This document shows positions 1-10,834 of a stretch of 64,000 nt of DNA, piece by piece; within the stretch, counting starts at the first letter, position 1, and each line of letters opens with the position of its first letter. The position numbers were made by a program, and so were the translations under genes. The notes under the pieces were generated by a model. That model had not been told where the DNA came from, ran no database searches, and saw nothing but the letters and a program-made list of their open reading frames with translations. Origin of the DNA: an uncultured Pirellulaceae bacterium (lineage in GTDB: Bacteria > Planctomycetota > Planctomycetia > Pirellulales > Pirellulaceae); assembly GCA_938036435.1 (NCBI GenBank), contig CALHPU010000035.1, positions 1 to 64,000 on the forward strand, in the 5' to 3' direction.

Positions 1-274
1 ATGCGCGACTCCAGTGATTGTTTCTACGGCGAGCGGTTCACGAGTGGTTTGTCAGGGATGGAAGTTAGAGTGTGTCATCGTAGCCGGAGTCGCCAGACTT
101 CGGTTTTATACTGCTGAACTGAATTCTGGCGAATCCAGCTACCCAAAAATTAAATGTTGACAGACCACTAGAGTCTAACGAATTGAATCTTCCCAAGCCA
201 GACGGTTGCGACCGAAGCCTACTCGATCGCCTTCACGAGTAGCGATTAAAGATTTTCAGTGGTCGGCGGCACTT

Positions 275-3200
275 CTAAGCGACCGCTTGAGGCACCGGCG
301 TTACTTCCACCTCATCGTCTTGGTCATCAGGAACCAAAGGCATACCTAACAGCTTGAGAACCAAAGCGTAGATGTCGTAAAACACTGGAACCAAGATCAA
401 GATCAGCAGAGTCCCAAACAACAATCCAAAAATCAAACTGACCGCCATAGGAATCAAAACCTGTGCCTGCAGGCTGGTCTCCAACAGCATCGGCAACAGA
501 CCGGCAATGGTTGTCATTGATGTCAACAGAATCGGGCGAAAACGCCGTTTCCCGGCCGACATCAACGCCTCGAACAGAGGTACTCCAGTGCGGACACGTG
601 CATTGATAAAATCCACCAGTACAATCGAATCGTTAACGACCACGCCTGTTAATGAGATCATTCCAAAGATACTAAACAGCGTGACCTCCATACCAAAAAT
701 CCCGTGCCCCAAAAAAGCACCCGCCCAAGCAAACGGAATGATAGCCATGATGATCACCGGTTGGACGTAGGAACGAAACTCAAACGTCAACAGAACGTAC
801 ATGCACAACAGTGCAACGCCAAACCCAGTTAGGATACTAGTGAAACTCTCCTGCGTTTGTTGTGCTTCTCCCTCCCAATCAAATTCCAGATTGGCTCCAT
901 ATTCGTTCTTGTAACGCTCAATCAATGCAGGCTCAAAATTTTCCCGCATCTCTGCAACAATACTCGCCGCGTTCCCCTTGGTCTTGTCGACGTCAGCAGT
1001 CACCGTCACACTTCGCCGCTGATTGAGCCTGTTGATCTCGGCAACCTTACGCTTGTAATTCACATCCGCAACTTCCACTAACGGTCTCTCGACTCCTTGG
1101 CTGTCACGAATCCGCAAGCTTTCGAGTCCCTCCATCGAAACGCGCGACGACCGCGGATACCGCACCATCAACTTCACTTCATGTCGGCCGCGTTGCAGTC
1201 TCATGACCTCATCGCCAAAATAGGCCGCCCGAATCGTCTCAGCGACCGCCGCTTCGTCCAACCCCGATGCCTGGCCCTCTTCGGTCAAGCGAATGCTCAG
1301 TTCCCACTTCCCCATTCTCGAGTCATCTTCGATATCGATCACACCCACCTGCGTCGCAAGGTAAGCTTTACTCTCTTCGACAGCCTGTTCGATGTATTGG
1401 ACACTCTTGTCGTCTGAGAGAATTTTGTACTCGACCGACGCACCACCGGGCCCCATTGATTGAGCGTCGAATTTCAGAGCTTCAGTCCCGGAAATCTTCT
1501 TGACCTTATTACGCCATTTTGCAATCAGTTCCCGCACGGTAACGTCACGTTCACCCGGCGACGTCAGCAGAACTGAAACCGTCGCGACGTGACTGCCGTT
1601 GGTGACGCCGGTTGGCCCACGCAAACGATCCCCGCTTTCGCCAACCTTCTCGTAAAGATTACCGACGACCGAAGGGTGGCCGTCGGGAAAATTCGCTGTC
1701 GCCGTTTCTTGAATCTCTTGATCGACGTCGAGAAAAGCCTCACGCAAGTCCGCCGCGGCAGATCTGGCAAAATCTCCACTGGTACCATTAGGAAAAGCAA
1801 TCGTGGCACTGATCTGTCGACCGTCAATTTTCGGGAAAAACCCGATCTGCAAAAAACCGGCCTTTCCTAAGCCGACCATCATAAAAATTGCGCCCAGCAT
1901 CGCACAGACCACAACGACTTTGTTATTCAGGCTGTAGTAGAGCAAAGGTTGGTAGAACCTTTCGATTACCCACTCAAGGCCCGAGGATGCCTTGCCGTTG
2001 ATCCACGACAAAACAAACAGCAGAGGCTTGAACACGTAGAATACCAATCCAATAATTCGCGTGAACAAATTTTCGTCATGTGCTAGGTGGGCCGGCAAAA
2101 CAAAAGTGCTCTCCAACAGAGAAATCACCAACATCGCGATTACAGCCAGAGGCATGATAGAAATAAATTTGCCCATCACGCCCGTGACATAGAATAGAGG
2201 CATAAAAGCAATGATCGTCGTCGTCACCGACGCTGCCACACTTGGCAACACCTCGACCGTGCCCTCGATCGCCGCCTTCAAGTAGGGCATGCCCTCCTCG
2301 CGCTTGATATAGATGTTTTCACCGACCACAATCGCGTCGTCGACCACAATCCCCAAAGCCATCAGAAACGCGAACATCGAAAGCATGTTCAGCGTCTGCC
2401 CAAAGACCAACAGTACAAAACCAGCACCAAGCACAGAGATCGGAATTCCCATCGCAACCCAAAACGCCAACCTCAGATCCAGAAACACAGCCAATACAAT
2501 AAACACCAAAATCAAGCCTTGGATGCCATTGCGGCTGAGCAGGTCGATTCGGTCCTTCACATCAACCGAATCATCACCCCATGTTTCTAAATCGTAGCCG
2601 TGCGGCACCTTTCGGTCGGCAACATACTTCTTGACCGTTTCTACGACAGTAAATAAATCCTCTTCGTTCGTCTTTGAGATCTCGATCACTAGGCCCTCAC
2701 GGCCATTGATCAAATTGACCGCAGTCGTTTCCTCAAAACCATCGATCACAGTGGCCATCTCACCCACCGTAATCACGTCGCCGCTAGGGCGTGTAATCAC
2801 AGGGAGTTCCGCAATCCCTTCGCCCACCTCTCGTTTGTTGTCGCCCCGCAACAAAATTTCTTGGTTCGCCGTCTCCATTTTGCCGCCGGGCGTATTAATG
2901 TTCTGCTGACGCACGACTTGGCTGAACTGCCGGAGGCTAATCCCAAACTCCCGTAGCTTGTCCTCAGAGACTTCGATCGCCACCTCATAGGGACGCGAGC
3001 CAGCAATTTCAGCCGACGTAATCGCAAGCCCTTTGGGTTGAAATAGAGGCGCGAAAAACCGTCGAACAGGATTTACTGGGGCGGATGCTCGCAGATTCAG
3101 AAGATCTTGCCGGATGTCCTCTGCCAGTTGTCGTAGCTGCAGTTCGCGCTCTAAGGCCTCTGGTCCGTCACGTGGTGCCGAATCAGAAAGTTCAGGGCCA

Positions 3201-3634
3201 ATTACACCCACCGAAATGGCCGCCTTTCGAAAGACGATCTGTTTTACGTCTGGATCCTCGGCACGGGGTGGGAGGAAAGCCTGAATTTGTTGAAGTTGCG
3301 AACGGACCTCGTTAAGCACTTTCTGGACATCTTTGATTTTGCTATCGAGCTCAAGCACGACAAAACCGCTGCCTTCGCTGGCAACAGATGTCATCTTCTT
3401 AATGCCCTCAACATTCCCCACGGCCGATTCGACCTTCTGGCAAATCCCTTCCTCAACCTCTTCGGGCGTTGCACCGGGAAAAGGGACCGTTACGAGAACA
3501 ATCTCCAAAGCAAACGCCGGAAACACCTCGCGGCGCATAATCACCATGCTGATCGTACCCACGATCAGTGAAGCAATCAAAATCGTATTCATCGCGGGCG
3601 AGTTTTTGATGGCCCACTTGACGATAGAACGCAT
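275..3634 (-). CDS. RND-family efflux transporter permease (AcrB/MdtB-like)
   Basis: 1119 aa; N-terminal TM then 'VTVPFPGATPEEVEEGICQKVE', 'MALGIVVDDAIVVGENI', 'GVVVNDSIVLVDFIN': typical RND permease motifs. Confidence 0.95.
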   Translation of the reverse strand: MRSIVKWAIKNSPAMNTILIASLIVGTISMVIMRREVFPAFALEIVLVTVPFPGATPEEVEEGICQKVESAVGNVEGIKKMTSVASEGSGFVVLELDSKIKDVQKVLNEVRSQLQQIQAFLPPRAEDPDVKQIVFRKAAISVGVIGPELSDSAPRDGPEALERELQLRQLAEDIRQDLLNLRASAPVNPVRRFFAPLFQPKGLAITSAEIAGSRPYEVAIEVSEDKLREFGISLRQFSQVVRQQNINTPGGKMETANQEILLRGDNKREVGEGIAELPVITRPSGDVITVGEMATVIDGFEETTAVNLINGREGLVIEISKTNEEDLFTVVETVKKYVADRKVPHGYDLETWGDDSVDVKDRIDLLSRNGIQGLILVFIVLAVFLDLRLAFWVAMGIPISVLGAGFVLLVFGQTLNMLSMFAFLMALGIVVDDAIVVGENIYIKREEGMPYLKAAIEGTVEVLPSVAASVTTTIIAFMPLFYVTGVMGKFISIMPLAVIAMLVISLLESTFVLPAHLAHDENLFTRIIGLVFYVFKPLLFVLSWINGKASSGLEWVIERFYQPLLYYSLNNKVVVVCAMLGAIFMMVGLGKAGFLQIGFFPKIDGRQISATIAFPNGTSGDFARSAAADLREAFLDVDQEIQETATANFPDGHPSVVGNLYEKVGESGDRLRGPTGVTNGSHVATVSVLLTSPGERDVTVRELIAKWRNKVKKISGTEALKFDAQSMGPGGASVEYKILSDDKSVQYIEQAVEESKAYLATQVGVIDIEDDSRMGKWELSIRLTEEGQASGLDEAAVAETIRAAYFGDEVMRLQRGRHEVKLMVRYPRSSRVSMEGLESLRIRDSQGVERPLVEVADVNYKRKVAEINRLNQRRSVTVTADVDKTKGNAASIVAEMRENFEPALIERYKNEYGANLEFDWEGEAQQTQESFTSILTGFGVALLCMYVLLTFEFRSYVQPVIIMAIIPFAWAGAFLGHGIFGMEVTLFSIFGMISLTGVVVNDSIVLVDFINARVRTGVPLFEALMSAGKRRFRPILLTSMTTIAGLLPMLLETSLQAQVLIPMAVSLIFGLLFGTLLILILVPVFYDIYALVLKLLGMPLVPDDQDDEVEVTPVPQAVA

Positions 3635-3681
3635 GAGTAATCTCTTTTGAGTATGTTAACTCTGGAGAGGTGTAAGTTTAA

Positions 3682-5211
3682 CTATTTGACCGAGGAAACG
3701 GGACCAACCGAGGCGGCTTTCTTATCTCCTTCAGCAGGCGTATCGCTGGAAACGATCACCTGCGCGTCGTTGGTCGGTTGTGCCAGAGGAGAAACAACCA
3801 CTCGATCACCCGAGCTGATACTGCCATCGATTGCTCGACAGATCACCAATCCCTGCCTCTTACCGTCAACCGTTCTTTCGGTGCGGTCGACAACTTCTAA
3901 ACGAGCCTTCGACAGCTTACTGTCGACAACTTTCCAAACGTAGTTTCCTGGCTGCAATGCCAGTTCGTCGAACACCAGCAGACCTTCGTCATCGCCACCG
4001 CTAGACGTTTGGACCTCTATTCGGCATTTAACGTACATGTTTCTGACCAGTGCGCGCGGTCCTGATTCCGCATCAACAATTGGTTTGGGAACAATGATTC
4101 GACAGGGAATCGTTTTGGTCACCTCGTCACGCCCGATCCCATCAAACCGGGACAAAGTTCCCGTCCATTGAACTTCGGGAGCTTCAATTTCAAAAATCCT
4201 GACGTCTGTTTCTGGCAATTGGTAGGCCAGCAGTCTCGGATCGGACACCTTTTCTGCTGTAGCATCAACGCCGGCAGTTTCTTGGCCTTTCGAGTTCTGA
4301 CGAACCCAATTCAATTCTGACGTCGTCAAATTGCAGCGCACCTCGGCAATGCTGGTGTCCTCGAACACGGCAATCCGATCCCCAACTCGCACAAAGTCAT
4401 TCTCTTGCACCGACTCTTCGACGATCACCCCGTCGGTCGGAGCGACAATGGTGACCCGGCCTAGGTTCAGCTGCGAACGTTTCAGTTGATTCTCTGAAAC
4501 TGTAACGGCTGATTTGAGCCGCACTGAAGATGCCTTCAAAAGTTCCAACGCATTCTTGCGTCCGGTTAACACCGTCCGAGCGTTATTGAGTGCTTGTCGA
4601 GCTCGGTCGACTTCGCTGCGAGACAGTGCGCTGGCCAATCTTTTGGTCCGCGCGAAATCGCGTTCTTGAATCTCCAGATCGTTTTCGGCAAGCTCAACGT
4701 TCCGCCGTTCGCCTTCGATCTGCCGCTTGTTCTCTTCAAGCCGCTTTTTCGACTGCTCAAGATCCGCCTTCAGCACATCCAAATCAGCCTGGTAGTCCTT
4801 AGCATCGATCTCGGCAAGTTTCGTTCCCGCCAGCACAAAACTTCCGGCCTGAAACTGAGGGTATTTTTTTAGGATCTTGCCCCCGACTTCCGACGAGATC
4901 TGTATCTCACGATGAGGCTTCACCATGCCCGGCACCTCTAAGTCCAGCGCCCCAAACCAATTACTTACCGGCGATACATCCACTTGCATGACCAGCGCGT
5001 CTGAGTCCTGTGTCGCAGGCTTTTCCGCGAGGCGGCTGAGCCAAATTGCTGCGAAAACCGACAGAAGCAAAATCAGCGCGGAAATCGAGTACTTGACTAC
5101 CTCGCGCGAAACGTTGGATTGTTTTCGTTTGACGTACTTCTCAGTCATGCAAGCATCGGTAATTGAGTCAACATAGAAACACTTCGAAATCCGGCGGGCT
5201 GCGTCAGCCAA
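3682..5211 (-). CDS. RND efflux periplasmic adaptor (HlyD/membrane fusion protein)
   Basis: 509 aa; N-terminal TM, lipoyl-like 'VPGMVKPHREIQISSEVGGKI', coiled coil, 'VTIVAPTDGVIVEESVQENDFVRVGDRI'; directly upstream of the RND permease. Confidence 0.9.
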   Translation of the reverse strand: MADAARRISKCFYVDSITDACMTEKYVKRKQSNVSREVVKYSISALILLLSVFAAIWLSRLAEKPATQDSDALVMQVDVSPVSNWFGALDLEVPGMVKPHREIQISSEVGGKILKKYPQFQAGSFVLAGTKLAEIDAKDYQADLDVLKADLEQSKKRLEENKRQIEGERRNVELAENDLEIQERDFARTKRLASALSRSEVDRARQALNNARTVLTGRKNALELLKASSVRLKSAVTVSENQLKRSQLNLGRVTIVAPTDGVIVEESVQENDFVRVGDRIAVFEDTSIAEVRCNLTTSELNWVRQNSKGQETAGVDATAEKVSDPRLLAYQLPETDVRIFEIEAPEVQWTGTLSRFDGIGRDEVTKTIPCRIIVPKPIVDAESGPRALVRNMYVKCRIEVQTSSGGDDEGLLVFDELALQPGNYVWKVVDSKLSKARLEVVDRTERTVDGKRQGLVICRAIDGSISSGDRVVVSPLAQPTNDAQVIVSSDTPAEGDKKAASVGPVSSVK

Positions 5212-5278
5212 TCACTCACAAAGCGCTTACTCGCGGTTTTGCATCAAAGTTGCCCTATCATACTCCGACAACCAGTGA

Positions 5279-5989
5279 TCAAACAACAGCCGAGTCAAAT
5301 TGTCCTTGCTTTTCGCTCTCAAGACGCTGTTGGGCTCCCCTAATCCCTGCAAGCGAAAATTCGTAGATTTGCCCGCCCAGCGCGTTGACTGAAAACTCTT
5401 TCTCGTAACTTCCATCGACTACAACCATCCGGTTGAGCGAATTTGCGAACCGATAGTATAGGCACTGGGCGACGATACTGAATGCTGTCTGGTGAATAAG
5501 GGACTCAGGCGCCTCGGGAGGTAATAACTGCGCGACGGTCGCAAAGACAGCATCCAAAAACGGCTCGATGTAGCCGTCGATCAATGGTTTTGCCGCAGCG
5601 GAAGGTTCAAGAATTTCCTTCATCAAGATCTTCACCGGCCACGGCTCGCTGTGGTTGCCAACCAGTCGATTCAGCAACAACAGAATCATGCCACGCAAGC
5701 GATCTTCTGGTGATTCATAACTTGTAAAATCAGGCGTCGGATACTTTTGAGCACCCATTTCGCGTGCCAACAACAATGTCTCCTCGTAGAGACTCTTCTT
5801 GTCGCCGAAATAGTAATTGACGCTAGCAATATTTACCCCAGCGACGTCACAGATCTCGCGAACGGTAGAGCCGCGAAAACCTTTCTCCGCAAACGTCCTC
5901 CCGGCAGCTTGCAAGATTCGATCACGCGCACAATCTTGTTTGCCCGTCGTATTAGCGCATTGTTCGGCAAGGTCCTTCTTTGAATCCAT
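5279..5989 (-). CDS. TetR/AcrR family transcriptional regulator (CerR-like C-terminal domain)
   Basis: HTH 'RDRILQAAGRTFAEKGFRGSTVREICDVAGVNIASVNYYFGDKKSLYEET'; start placed at internal ATG (MDSKKDL); heads the efflux operon. Confidence 0.87.
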   Translation of the reverse strand: MDSKKDLAEQCANTTGKQDCARDRILQAAGRTFAEKGFRGSTVREICDVAGVNIASVNYYFGDKKSLYEETLLLAREMGAQKYPTPDFTSYESPEDRLRGMILLLLNRLVGNHSEPWPVKILMKEILEPSAAAKPLIDGYIEPFLDAVFATVAQLLPPEAPESLIHQTAFSIVAQCLYYRFANSLNRMVVVDGSYEKEFSVNALGGQIYEFSLAGIRGAQQRLESEKQGQFDSAVV

Positions 5990-6366
5990 TATAAAAGCCT
6001 CGAAAAAGTGATTGGGAACTTGAGGTCCCCGATGGAAGTGGTTGTGCTGCGCGAAAATGAATTTCACGCGGAGTGTCACAAGTTCCATTTGTAATTCATC
6101 TTGCCGTGCCGTGCACCAAAACTTGGAACAAAAACCACCTACCGGCCTAATTTTCTTCTTCAAAAATTTCTGAGAATTCTAGTCCTTTCCAACAACATTA
6201 GGTTGACGAGACAGATCCAGCCAACTTCGTTCTCACAAACGCTCAATTTTAAAACCGCGATCCCTTAGGTCACCAAGACTTAAGTCACCAAGCCCTTACC
6301 TCAAGAACCAATGCGTCAATCTTAGAAGTACAACGACTTCAGTGCTATCAAAATTTAGCCGCGCGT

Positions 6367-8472
6367 TTAGAACATTTTTGCCAATTCGTCCGTCGAGATA
6401 ATCTGCACGCCAAGTTTTTCCGCTTTAGCACTTTTCGAACCTGACCCCGGTCCGGCGACCAAGTAATTGGTCTTCTTTGAAACGCTACTGGAGCATTTGC
6501 CGCCTCGGGATTCAACCTCTTTCTCCCAATGTTTCTTCCCCTCTGGGAAGCCGCCGCTGAAACAAAACACTTGCCCATCGAGCCCTCCCCCAGCGTCTGC
6601 AAAAGTGGGTTCGACAAAGTTCAACAAGTCGTCGACCTCTGCTTCGTTGTCGTCAAAGTACGCGCGGATTGCCAACGCAGTAATCTCTCCGATGTCATCC
6701 ACCGCTGTGAGGTCCTCCAACGAAGCCTCGCGGATCTCACTAAAACTTGCGAAGTGATTGGCAAGTACTTTCCCCGCCGATTTACCCGCCGCACCGATCC
6801 CAAACGAAGCGAACACCTGCCAAGCCGCAATCTGTTTTTTCTCTTGCATTGCTTGGTCGATCATTACATTAAGTTCGTCGTTGCTCAGTTTATCAGGAGC
6901 GCCGATCATTTGCACCGAAGCCACCGCAAGCGTCGCCTGCCGCTGCGTCAGTCCCGTCGCCATCGCATCTTCGACGGTCAAGCGATAAAAATCAGCCGCC
7001 CTAGTGACCTTGCCACCCTCAACCAACTGCGTCACCCTGCTCTCCCCCAGCCCCAGCACTCCGATCGTCGCAAGGAAATGGCACAACGCACTGATACTCT
7101 GGGCCGAACAGGTTTTACTCGTACAGACTAACTCGAGCATATGGTCGCTGCCGCCTTCGACCAGTTCAGTCCCACCGCCACAGGCTGGACATTGTGCGGG
7201 AAACTCTGGCTCGCCCTGCCCCGCAATGACACGAGTTACTTTAGGAATAATCTTCCCCGCCTTGCGAACAGCAATGGTGGAACCAACCGTAATCTGGTTT
7301 CGTTTCAGGAAACCAGCATTGTGCAATGTCGCTCTGGAAACATTCGTCCCTGCCAAACGCACCGGATCAAAATTGGCAACCGCCACGATCTTTCCGGTGC
7401 GTCCCGTTTGCCATTGAATCTCCTTTACCACCGGAGTGGCCTCTTCTTCGCGAAACTTCCAAGCAATCTTGCCTTTGGGGTTACCCGTTCGAGGATCACC
7501 ATGCCGACCAAGTTCCGCTTGAGCGTCAAGTGAATCGACGCTGATCACGATGCCATCGACTTCGAAATCGAGCTCGGGGACTTGATCCTCCATCTCTTGC
7601 AAACGTTCAAAACGAAACGGCTCGACTTCAATATGAGGAACGCCCAGCACGTCGCGACAATATTTGCTTCGTTCAGTTTCTGTGCTGAACTGCCCGTCGA
7701 TTCCTTCGACGGTATAGGCGACAAAGCTAAGTCGCATCATTTTCGTTTTTTCTGGATTGCGAAATTGACGAATGCCACCGGCAGCGTGGTTTCGCGGATT
7801 GGCGCGAAGTTTCTCACCAGCGCCGGCGAGTTCCTGTTGAACTTTTTCAAAATCGCCCAAACGACAGATCAATTCACCGCGAATCGAGCAAGTCACGGGC
7901 TTTTTCAGTTCGTCCGGAATGCCTTCCACAAATCTGGCCTGCGCGGTTACGTCCTCGCCGTTGATCCCATCACGCGGACGAAGCCCCGCAGCGTTCAGCT
8001 TCCCATCGATGTAGTAGAGCCCAATCGCGACGCCGTCGAGCTTATACGTATGACAGAAAGTTGATTTGGGAATCTTCACCGGCTCGCCGCGGTATTCCTT
8101 TGAATCTATCGCTACCAGATCTTCGTCATCCTCGCTTGCCCTACTGAGCAGCCATTTGAATAGTTGCTCCTCTTGGACTTCAACATCTTCGTGGCTGGCC
8201 TTTTCGATCGAAGTCATCGGGGGATCATGTACAACTTTCGCCACGCGACTTTCCAGCTTCGACGCCGTCGCGGTCTCGAACAGCGCGCTGTTGGGGCTGA
8301 GCTTCTTCAGTTGTCGTCGCAGCGAATCGTACTCACCGTCAGAGACCTCGATTCCAGTATCTGGATGGCAGCATGGCTCACCCTCTTCGTACAGCGTATC
8401 CAAATGAGCAATAACGCGTTCAAGTTCCTCGACATCATGGGAACTAGAGGAAGATTCTGATTTCTTTGGCAT
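6367..8472 (-). CDS. ligA: NAD-dependent DNA ligase, LigA-like, divergent
   Basis: 701 aa; KLDG adenylation motif 'HTYKLDGVAIGL', Cys4 zinc finger 'CPACGG...CTSKTCSAQ', HhH region, C-terminal BRCT 'GQVFCFSGGFPEGKKHWEKEVESRGGKCSSSVSKKTNYLVAG'. Confidence 0.9.
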   Translation of the reverse strand: MPKKSESSSSSHDVEELERVIAHLDTLYEEGEPCCHPDTGIEVSDGEYDSLRRQLKKLSPNSALFETATASKLESRVAKVVHDPPMTSIEKASHEDVEVQEEQLFKWLLSRASEDDEDLVAIDSKEYRGEPVKIPKSTFCHTYKLDGVAIGLYYIDGKLNAAGLRPRDGINGEDVTAQARFVEGIPDELKKPVTCSIRGELICRLGDFEKVQQELAGAGEKLRANPRNHAAGGIRQFRNPEKTKMMRLSFVAYTVEGIDGQFSTETERSKYCRDVLGVPHIEVEPFRFERLQEMEDQVPELDFEVDGIVISVDSLDAQAELGRHGDPRTGNPKGKIAWKFREEEATPVVKEIQWQTGRTGKIVAVANFDPVRLAGTNVSRATLHNAGFLKRNQITVGSTIAVRKAGKIIPKVTRVIAGQGEPEFPAQCPACGGGTELVEGGSDHMLELVCTSKTCSAQSISALCHFLATIGVLGLGESRVTQLVEGGKVTRAADFYRLTVEDAMATGLTQRQATLAVASVQMIGAPDKLSNDELNVMIDQAMQEKKQIAAWQVFASFGIGAAGKSAGKVLANHFASFSEIREASLEDLTAVDDIGEITALAIRAYFDDNEAEVDDLLNFVEPTFADAGGGLDGQVFCFSGGFPEGKKHWEKEVESRGGKCSSSVSKKTNYLVAGPGSGSKSAKAEKLGVQIISTDELAKMF

Positions 8473-8531
8473 GCTTGAATGAGCAGAGAACGGTTACGGG
8501 ATTGATCACACCTGCAATATCTCAAAACTTT

Positions 8532-8589
8532 GATTGGCTGTCACCCGGTCGAACAGATTGGCTGTCACCCGGTCGAACAGATTGGTTGT
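8532..8589. repeat. 24-bp perfect tandem duplication plus partial third copy upstream of the ligase gene
   Basis: gattggctgtcacccggtcgaaca x2 (8532-8555, 8556-8579) followed by gattggttgt. Confidence 0.9.
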
Positions 8590-9181
8590 TTATAGGCAAT
8601 TTCTCCATGGTCGCCTTTCTCTCTGAAAGTGACATCTACGGCGTCCTCACGAAATCGGTAACTCCATGGTCCATGGCAAGCTTTATAGCACTGCCCCTCT
8701 ATCGGCCGGCCATCAGCGTCAGTGACCTTCATCGGAAACGTGAGCACCTGCTGCCCTACGGATTTAATGCGAGGTGGAGTCTCAGCTGAAAAAGAGTCGG
8801 TAGTTGAAAACAAATCACACCCATCCGTTGCGAAAACCGAAGGCAGCAAGACAAAGCCTATGATAGTTTGGGATGCGATTTCTTTGCGTTTCTTCGTTGG
8901 ACTTTTTCAATACCATTCTTCAGAGTGACGCAACGTTTAGGGAATTTTCTGACCTGCACGGAATCCATCGTATCGACTGCGCGGCCTTCAATCAAATTGT
9001 TTGTTTTCTGCTCCCTCTAAGCACCTCTTCTCTACGAACTCAGCGCCTTCGCATTTAAAAAGATTGCACAGAATGCTCGTCTGTCTCGTCGCACCATTTC
9101 CAACTCGATCCAGACACGATCATCGGATAATTTGCATTGCTTTTGATAGAAGTGTCTGGGATAGGAATCGTCTACCCAACC

Positions 9182-10552
9182 CTACAACCAAAATGGCGTC
9201 GGCAGCAGAAACGCATGATTTTCGAAAAGACTTCGCGCTCCATTCCAACTGATGTACTGGCTAACGAAGAGAATCACCGCGAACGCAAATGCAATCACGG
9301 CCCCCGCAAGAAACGATGGCCAACGCAACCAGAACCGTACGGGCGGCTTGTCTGTTTGACTGTTCCAATACCCGCGCGAGAATGCCCACGCGGTGAAAAT
9401 CTTCGCCGGCCAAGTAAACAGCACGAACACGATACTCAGCACCCAAAACAGCTCGTCTGGAATCTGCTCGACTTTTGCCAGAAAGAGAGGCACTGCAAAA
9501 GCGCCGGTAACCAGCAACGCCACCGCTCCAGCAATCGGTGCCCGAGAATAGTTTTTGAGCACCGTCCGAACCTGAAAGAAACTTTTAAATCGACCGTCAA
9601 TGGAAAAGTTGCATTGCAGAAACGGCAACAAGATAAAAACGGGCGTTGCGGTAACCAGCCCAATCAGGCCAATGATCGCCGCGGGCCCCTCCCGCAGTCC
9701 CGACGGCGACGCCATCAACAGTGTGGGAATCGCCAACCAAATCAACGTGCCCACGAATGCTCGCGCTCCTAACCACCAGTAGTACCCCGGTCGAAGCCCG
9801 GCAATAAAGTCCAGCGTCTTGTCTCGCGCTTGCTGAAAGATTACCGTCAGTGAATTATAACGCAGTTTCTTCCAGATCATCGCCGGAACCAGCCAATCAC
9901 CCAGCGGTGGAGCACCGTAGAGATCGGCGGCGAAGATTGGAAACAATCGTCCAACTGTTTGATCCAAAAACCAACGACTGACGCGGTTGGTCCTAACAAA
10001 TCGAGTTGACAACAAGATCGGAGCCAACAAAGGCCAAAGAAAGTGACGTAGTCTCCCCCCGCAGGCGATACACGTTGCGATGTGAATCAGTATTAGCGGC
10101 ATCAGTACTAACTGTAGCATCCGCAAGAACCTCGTCTGCGCACTGTCCGAATCAATCAACCACGCGTCTTGCCAGAATCCTGCCAAAGCTCGCATGGGGA
10201 GGATTATCAGCCAAATCCCTAAACAGATGCGGCCAATCAATCGAGCTTTGTCGATTCCCACTGCCGCCGATGCCAAACGTTTTTGACGGATAACGCGTCC
10301 CATCGACTCGATCAGATAGCCCAAAGCGGCGACTTGAAAGACGGGAATGTTGGCCAAAATCGCCAATAGAACGATGAGGCTAACGATACCCAAAAGATCT
10401 TCAAACCGAGCCCCACAGTAGGCGAAACTGCGAAACAGTAAACTGCGCCCGTTGGAGTCTTCAACAATAACGTCTGCGTTCGTGTCAGATGAGCCGACTG
10501 CACCTCTTGAATCAGAAGCCAGTTGAGTTGCTGTTAGGTGGCTTGCGTTCAT
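9182..10552 (-). CDS. Multi-pass membrane protein (DUF4013-like, planctomycete type)
   Basis: 456 aa with several hydrophobic segments; 'IPVFQVAALGYLIESMGRVIRQKR'. Confidence 0.65.
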   Translation of the reverse strand: MNASHLTATQLASDSRGAVGSSDTNADVIVEDSNGRSLLFRSFAYCGARFEDLLGIVSLIVLLAILANIPVFQVAALGYLIESMGRVIRQKRLASAAVGIDKARLIGRICLGIWLIILPMRALAGFWQDAWLIDSDSAQTRFLRMLQLVLMPLILIHIATCIACGGRLRHFLWPLLAPILLSTRFVRTNRVSRWFLDQTVGRLFPIFAADLYGAPPLGDWLVPAMIWKKLRYNSLTVIFQQARDKTLDFIAGLRPGYYWWLGARAFVGTLIWLAIPTLLMASPSGLREGPAAIIGLIGLVTATPVFILLPFLQCNFSIDGRFKSFFQVRTVLKNYSRAPIAGAVALLVTGAFAVPLFLAKVEQIPDELFWVLSIVFVLFTWPAKIFTAWAFSRGYWNSQTDKPPVRFWLRWPSFLAGAVIAFAFAVILFVSQYISWNGARSLFENHAFLLPTPFWL

Positions 10553-10834
10553 CGTAATACTTCGCCGGTGTCCTCTCGCATCGATGCACGAATTTGTCGT
10601 CAGCTCACACCAAGACTGCCCACTTTACCAACTACCCAGCGAGAAAAGTTTTCGATTCATAAGTTTCTGTCTCGGACTCATTTCGGTGACAAATATTCTA
10701 CACTGGGCGTAGCACGATGCTGAGTAGGCGTTAAAATCACTAAAAGAAAATTAAACTTTCCCATTGCGACCTGAGCATAGAGCCAGTTTTCGCGGCAGTT
10801 GGAAAGAACTACTTTATTGAACGGAGACGAAGGA

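Noticed and set aside
6529-7131. 200-aa plus-strand ORF
   Set aside because: Antisense to the DNA ligase; no recognisable motif
8565-8849. 94-aa minus ORF with 'VTDADGRPIEG'
   Set aside because: May be an N-terminal fragment of a secreted protein, but evidence is too thin to call a feature
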